NCBI GenBank assembly: GCA_964585895.1 | Contig: CAZPFP010000014.1 | Span: 1-15,689 of the forward strand | DNA length: 15,689 nucleotides | From: CAZPFP01 sp964585895 | GTDB taxonomy: Bacteria; Patescibacteriota; Microgenomatia; PFEM01; JAHIFH01 | Reading direction: 5' to 3' | Shown: piece by piece, positions 12,432-15,689 of the stretch | Numbering within the stretch: the stretch's first letter is position 1 | Layout of the letters: the number at the start of each line of letters is the position of its first letter | Translations under genes and position numbers: made by a program | Notes under the pieces: generated by a model | The model's database searches: none | What the model was told of the DNA's origin: nothing | Seen by the model: only the letters and a program-made list of their open reading frames with translations

Positions 12432-12463
12432 CTCCAATATTATTTACATATATAATATTGGAG
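12432..12463. promoter_or_regulatory. 12-bp perfect palindrome centred on the predicted start site (operator or hairpin)
   Basis: CTCCAATATTAT (12432-12443) and ATAATATTGGAG (12452-12463) are exact inverted repeats with an 8-base centre. The second arm contains the -10 box of the minus-strand promoter, and the centre falls about where transcription would begin, the classical position for a repressor operator. On serS read-through RNA it would instead form a stable hairpin followed by CGAGTTTGTTTTT, a possible terminator. No regulator gene is nearby. Confidence 0.6.
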
Positions 12464-12480
12464 ATACTGAGGGTTATCAA
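12452..12480 (-). promoter_or_regulatory. TTGATA-N17-TATTAT promoter for the ABC exporter operon
   Basis: On the minus strand TTGATA (12480-12475) and TATTAT (12457-12452) are each one base from consensus and are separated by exactly 17 bases. The predicted start near 12445 gives a leader of about 73 bases to the ATG at 12371. The -35 box lies in the loop and arm of the serS-end hairpin and the -10 box in an arm of the 12-bp palindrome. Confidence 0.6.
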
Positions 12481-12489
12481 CCCTCAGTA
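12465..12489 (-). terminator. 11-bp hairpin directly after serS
   Basis: TACTGAGGGTT (12465-12475) and AACCCTCAGTA (12479-12489) form a perfect stem with a 3-base loop, beginning two bases after the serS stop. No T-run follows directly (TCTCC), so it may protect the 3' end or act with the next hairpin as a compound terminator. Confidence 0.5.
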
Positions 12490-12491
12490 GT

Positions 12492-13730
12492 TTATTTCTT
12501 TTTGGGAGTTATCTTTTTAAAGCCGGTATATTTTTGGAGCACTTTGGGCACTAAAACCGAGCCGTCTTTTTGTTGAAAATTTTCCAGGATGGCTAAAATC
12601 ATCCTGCCAATGGCAAAGGCGGTGCCGTTAAGAGTGTGGACAAAATCTGTTTTTCCTTTTTCTCGATATTTGATATTTAACCTTCTCGCTTGGTAATCGG
12701 TGGTGGTGGAAACTGAATGTGTTTCTCGATATCTTTTTTCTGCCGGAAACCAGCAGTTAAGGTCATATTTCCTGGCCACCGGATGACCCAAATCACCAGC
12801 ACACATTTGGGTAATTTGGTAAGGAATTTCCAGAGCTTTAACTAATTTTTCTTCTAAAGATAAGAGATAATCGTGCTCTTTATCGGACTCTTGGGGTTTG
12901 ACAAAACAAAACATTTCCATTTTGTCAAACTGGTGAACCCGGAAAATACCTTTGGTGTCTTTACCGTAGGTGCCGGCTTCTCTTCTAAGGCAAGTGGAAA
13001 ACCCAACATAACGAAGAGGTAAATCTTTGGCACCAAGAACATCATTGGCATGCATTGGGCCAAGGGCTTGTTCGGCGGTACCCACTAGATAAAGTCCATC
13101 TTTATCAAGATGATAAGCCTGGTTTTCTCCACCATGTTCTAAATAACCCATGCCCTTCATCATTTGGTCTTTAACCATAATTGGTGGAATAACCGGAATA
13201 AAACCTTCTTTAATTAAAATTTCCAAAGCGAACTGAACTAAGGCAAATTCTAATTGGACTGCTTCATTTTTAAGGTAGCCAAAACGGGTTCCTGAAACTT
13301 TTGCTGCTCTTTTAATATCGATAACATCTAGAAGTTCGCCCAACTCCTGATAATCTCGTGTTTTGAAACCGAATTTTTTCGGCTTTCCCCATTTCTTGAC
13401 TTCTATATTTTCTGACTCATTTTTGCCTTCGGGAACATCATCAGCCGGAAGATTGGGAATTTCTAAAAGAAGATTATTAAATTGTTCTTCAACCGCTCGG
13501 AGGTCAGGTTCTAACCGCCGCAGCATTTCTTTGATTCCCTTACCTTTTTTCGCCTCCCCTTTCTTCAATTTATTCCTTGCTTGGCGCCATTTTTCCACTT
13601 CGGCAATCAACTGCCTTCGAGTTTCGTCAACTTTTAAAACCCGGTCAATTATCTTGGAATCATAACCCTTTTTCTTAATCCCTTCTTTGACTTCTTCTGG
13701 ATTTTCCTTAATGAAGTTAATATCTACCAT
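12492..13730 (-). CDS. serS: Seryl-tRNA synthetase
   Basis: Charges tRNA-Ser with serine in the cytoplasm. The 412 residues have the expected parts. A long N-terminal antiparallel coiled coil occupies about 1-100 (MVDINFIKENPEEVKEGIKK, then the basic KWRQARNKLKKGEAKKGKG hairpin) and would bind the long variable arm of the tRNA. The class II catalytic core follows: the serine-site segment GTAEQALGPMH (217-227; TAE conserved), motif 2 FSTCLRREAGTYGKDTKG (244-261), FRVHQFDKMEMF (263-274) and motif 3 NGTAFAIGRMILAILENFQ (368-386). Length is close to the usual 420-430. The ATG at 13730 follows the HD gene stop by one base, so translation is probably coupled. Two strong hairpins follow the stop. 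Confidence 0.97.
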   Translation of the reverse strand: MVDINFIKENPEEVKEGIKKKGYDSKIIDRVLKVDETRRQLIAEVEKWRQARNKLKKGEAKKGKGIKEMLRRLEPDLRAVEEQFNNLLLEIPNLPADDVPEGKNESENIEVKKWGKPKKFGFKTRDYQELGELLDVIDIKRAAKVSGTRFGYLKNEAVQLEFALVQFALEILIKEGFIPVIPPIMVKDQMMKGMGYLEHGGENQAYHLDKDGLYLVGTAEQALGPMHANDVLGAKDLPLRYVGFSTCLRREAGTYGKDTKGIFRVHQFDKMEMFCFVKPQESDKEHDYLLSLEEKLVKALEIPYQITQMCAGDLGHPVARKYDLNCWFPAEKRYRETHSVSTTTDYQARRLNIKYREKGKTDFVHTLNGTAFAIGRMILAILENFQQKDGSVLVPKVLQKYTGFKKITPKKK

Positions 13731-13731
13731 T

Positions 13732-14295
13732 TTATAACCCTAACTCTCCACTAATCCCTTGCATTGCTTCTAAGGCAATTTTAACAAATTCTTCTAAGGG
13801 AATGTTTAATTTTTCTTCACACATTTTTATTTGCTCCCGATCAACGGCAGCGGCGAAACTTTTTTCTTTCATCTTTTTCAAAACCGACTTAACTTTTACC
13901 GTGGCTAGTTTTTTATCCGGCATCATTAGGGCGGTAGCAACAATTAAGCCGGTTAATTCATCACAACAATAAAGGGACCACTCCATTTTTGTGGCCGGTT
14001 TATTTTTGTTGGTGTGAACATAATTGTGGCTTAGAATGGCGTTTAAGATTTCCTCATTTGTTTCTCCTTTGTCCTTGAGCCATTGGTGCATCAAAAGGGT
14101 GTGTTTTTCAGGCTGCTCTTTAGTTTTCTCATAATCACCGTCATGGAGTAAACCGACAACACCCCATTTTTCTTCGTCACCGCCTAATTTTTTTGCCAAA
14201 GCCCGCATGACTGCTTCCACTGAATAACAGTGGCGTCGCAGGTTTTGGTTCTCCATATTTTGGTGGAGAAGTTCTAAGGCTTCCTCTCTGGTCAT
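13732..14295 (-). CDS. HD-domain metal-dependent phosphohydrolase
   Basis: A 187-residue HD-superfamily protein, expected to bind one or two divalent metals and hydrolyse a phosphate ester or nucleotide; the substrate is unknown. The metal ligands of the HD signature are visible: H22 in RRHCYSVEAVM, H51-D52 in GLLHDGDYE (48-56) and D112 in CCDELTGLI. H65, H70 and H90 (ILSHNY) are further candidates for a second metal site. This spacing matches the short single-domain HD proteins often annotated as HDIG or HD family hydrolases. There is no GGDEF, RelA synthetase or nuclease domain. It lies between lysS and serS (43 and 1 bases away) and should be co-expressed with them. The start ATG at 14295 has no clear Shine-Dalgarno sequence. 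Confidence 0.85.
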   Translation of the reverse strand: MTREEALELLHQNMENQNLRRHCYSVEAVMRALAKKLGGDEEKWGVVGLLHDGDYEKTKEQPEKHTLLMHQWLKDKGETNEEILNAILSHNYVHTNKNKPATKMEWSLYCCDELTGLIVATALMMPDKKLATVKVKSVLKKMKEKSFAAAVDREQIKMCEEKLNIPLEEFVKIALEAMQGISGELGL

Positions 14296-14338
14296 TTTGA
14301 GCTTGCGAAAAACAAGGTTTTTAACATAGTTAAGATTC
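14296..14338 (-). repeat. Hairpin-bearing conserved junction element, copy B (lysS-HD gap)
   Basis: The whole 43-base gap matches the ftsE-ftsX gap. On the minus strand AAAATAAGAA at the lysS stop, then a hairpin (TTAAC/GTTAA at 14321-14333, 3-base loop, weak), then ACCTTGTTTTTCGCA, two bases, and CTCAAAATG including the start codon. Only the hairpin and a 2-base indel differ from copy A. There is no Shine-Dalgarno sequence in this copy. Confidence 0.65.
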
Positions 14339-15689
14339 TTATTTTAATTTAGTCTCCTTATCTCCCCGAATGCCATTATCTTGATAACCTTTCTCCGGTC
14401 GCATGGTCGGAAAGAGAATGACGTCTCTAATTGAAGACGAATCAGTTAAAAACATCACTAATCGATCCACTCCTGGACCAATCCCGGAAGTAGGCGGCAT
14501 ACCGTATTCCATCGCTTCAAGAAAATCATTGTCTCTTTGATGGGCTTCTTCACTACCCAATTTTTCTTTTTTTCTTTCGTCTTGAAAGCGCTCCGCTAAT
14601 TCGATTGGGTCATTCAACTCACTGTAATTATTAGAACACTCCATCCCGGCCACATAATGCTCAAATCTTTCTACAAACCGGGGGTTATCAGGACATTTTT
14701 TTGCCAAAGGTGAAGTCTCCACTGGAAAATTGTAAAGAAAGGTTGGTTGAATTAAGGTTTCTTCACATTTTTCTTCAAAAACAGCCGCCAAAATTAAGCC
14801 AATCGAGCTGGATAAATATCTGTCCAATTCCACCCCTAAATCTTGAGCAATTTTTTGGGCTTCTTTAAGAGATTTAACTTTGGTAAAGTCAATCTTTGTC
14901 ATTTCTTTGACGGCTTCTACCATCGTCAGTCTTTTCCAAGGAACTTTGAAATCTATTTCCTGTCCTTGAAAATTGATTTTTGTCCCGCCGGTCACTTTTT
15001 TAACTACATCCTCGGTCATTTCTTCAACCAGCTTCATATTCTCTTGATAGTCAATGTAAGCTTCCATGGTCTCCAGAATGGTAAATTCTGGATTATGTTG
15101 ACGGTCAATGCCTTCGTTTCTAAAAACTTTGTTAATCTCAAAGACTTTTTCAAAACCACCGACAATCAATTTTTTTAAATAAAGTTCAGTTGAAATTCGC
15201 AGGTAAAGAGGAATTCCTAAGGCGTTATGATAGGTTTTAAAGGGACGGGCTAAAGCACCGCCATAAACCGGATGAAGAATAGGCGTTTCCACTTCATAAT
15301 AACCCTGCTTGGTCAAAAATTCACGATGAGCCTCAACTATTTTAGAACGCATCTTGAAAACCTTTTTGACCTGAGGATTCATAATCAAATCCAAGTAGCG
15401 CTTGCGGTATCTTTCTTCAACATCTTTCAGTCCATACCACTTTGAAGGTAAGGGACGAAGAGACTTGGTCAACAGATGAAAATCCTCAATCAAAACCGAA
15501 ATCTCACCCGCATCAGTTTTAAAAACTTTTCCTTGGACATCAATAAAATCACCAATATCTAAAAGGGGGAGGAGTTTGGAATTAAGAGTTGAGAGTTTTT
15601 CTTTTTTGAAAACTAATTGAATCTTGGCTGATTCGTCTTGAAGGTCAAAAAATTGAATTCCGCCATGTCCCCGTATAGACATATTCCGC
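14339..15689 (-). CDS. lysS: Lysyl-tRNA synthetase, class II (5' end outside the window)
   Basis: Charges tRNA-Lys with lysine. The frame stays open to the right edge; an in-frame ATG at 15682 falls within the conserved N-terminal OB domain (MSIRGHGGIQFFDLQDESAK corresponds to the middle of that domain), so the true start is probably 50-60 codons beyond the window. Numbering from that ATG, the anticodon-binding OB fold runs to about 75. The catalytic core then shows VETPILHPVYGGALARPF (131-148, motif 1 end), FRNEGIDRQHNPEFTILETM (187-206, motif 2) and GIGPGVDRLVMFLTDSSSIR (400-419, motif 3). The segment usually reading GREIANGFSELND is GMECSNNYSELND here (346-358), a conservative but unusual variant. 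The HD hydrolase and serS genes follow in the same direction. Confidence 0.97.
   Translation of the reverse strand, partial: RNMSIRGHGGIQFFDLQDESAKIQLVFKKEKLSTLNSKLLPLLDIGDFIDVQGKVFKTDAGEISVLIEDFHLLTKSLRPLPSKWYGLKDVEERYRKRYLDLIMNPQVKKVFKMRSKIVEAHREFLTKQGYYEVETPILHPVYGGALARPFKTYHNALGIPLYLRISTELYLKKLIVGGFEKVFEINKVFRNEGIDRQHNPEFTILETMEAYIDYQENMKLVEEMTEDVVKKVTGGTKINFQGQEIDFKVPWKRLTMVEAVKEMTKIDFTKVKSLKEAQKIAQDLGVELDRYLSSSIGLILAAVFEEKCEETLIQPTFLYNFPVETSPLAKKCPDNPRFVERFEHYVAGMECSNNYSELNDPIELAERFQDERKKEKLGSEEAHQRDNDFLEAMEYGMPPTSGIGPGVDRLVMFLTDSSSIRDVILFPTMRPEKGYQDNGIRGDKETKLK

Noticed and set aside
12349..12576. 75-codon plus-strand frame spanning the serS-ABC gap
   Set aside because: It crosses two conserved minus-strand gene ends and palindromes; composition reflects the hairpins, and no start signal was seen.
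13732..14295. HD protein as a RelA/SpoT alarmone hydrolase or a toxin-antitoxin component
   Set aside because: Single short HD domain without synthetase, TGS or partner gene; it sits between two tRNA synthetase genes.

Overview
The window is 15.7 kb of gene-dense, AT-rich bacterial DNA that looks like the chromosome of a Candidate Phyla Radiation (Patescibacteria) organism, most likely of the Microgenomates type. That is an inference from several things. Housekeeping genes are packed tightly with gaps of a few bases. Small single-pass membrane proteins of unknown function lie between them. SecA carries an extra segment in its first nucleotide-binding domain. The murein-hydrolase-like gene has an unusual motif order. 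TAA, TAG and TGA all occur as stops, so the standard bacterial code fits and UGA recoding (Gracilibacteria/Absconditabacteria) does not. I see no phage, IS transposase, CRISPR array, rRNA or tRNA gene.

Layout: everything is on the minus strand except one gene. In minus-strand transcription order (right to left) the first block is lysS (5' end outside the window), an HD-domain hydrolase gene, serS, three hairpins with an embedded promoter, an ABC exporter, and a spermidine-synthase-like Rossmann protein. That last gene converges on the only plus-strand gene, a 377-residue PD-(D/E)XK-nuclease-like protein, and the two stop codons overlap. A 97-bp divergent promoter region separates the 377-residue gene from secA. 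secA is followed by a trehalose synthase of the TreT glycosyltransferase type and a terminator-like hairpin. Next, from a leaderless-type promoter, come a small membrane protein, prfB (release factor 2), a second single-pass membrane protein, ftsE, ftsX and a coiled-coil murein-hydrolase activator that runs off the left edge.

Functionally the left end is a cell-division wall-cleavage module. FtsE (ATPase) and FtsX (membrane subunit) would control the periplasmic EnvC/PcsB-like protein, whose gene starts one base after the ftsX stop. The rest covers translation (LysRS, SerRS, RF2), protein export (SecA), an exporter, and disaccharide synthesis (TreT).

The most unusual content is between the genes. 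There is a 77-bp palindromic insert flanked by an exact 9-bp direct repeat; removing it restores an ORF that overlaps the ftsE start. A second palindromic block of about 80 bp with a 42-nt internal repeat lies at the prfB stop. A conserved sequence with a variable hairpin recurs at the ftsE-ftsX and lysS-HD junctions. A near-consensus promoter is built into palindromes in front of the ABC exporter. A shared TGTGRTAAAAT promoter lies so close to two start codons that the mRNAs should be leaderless. The best candidate for a less-described protein is the plus-strand PD-(D/E)XK-like gene.
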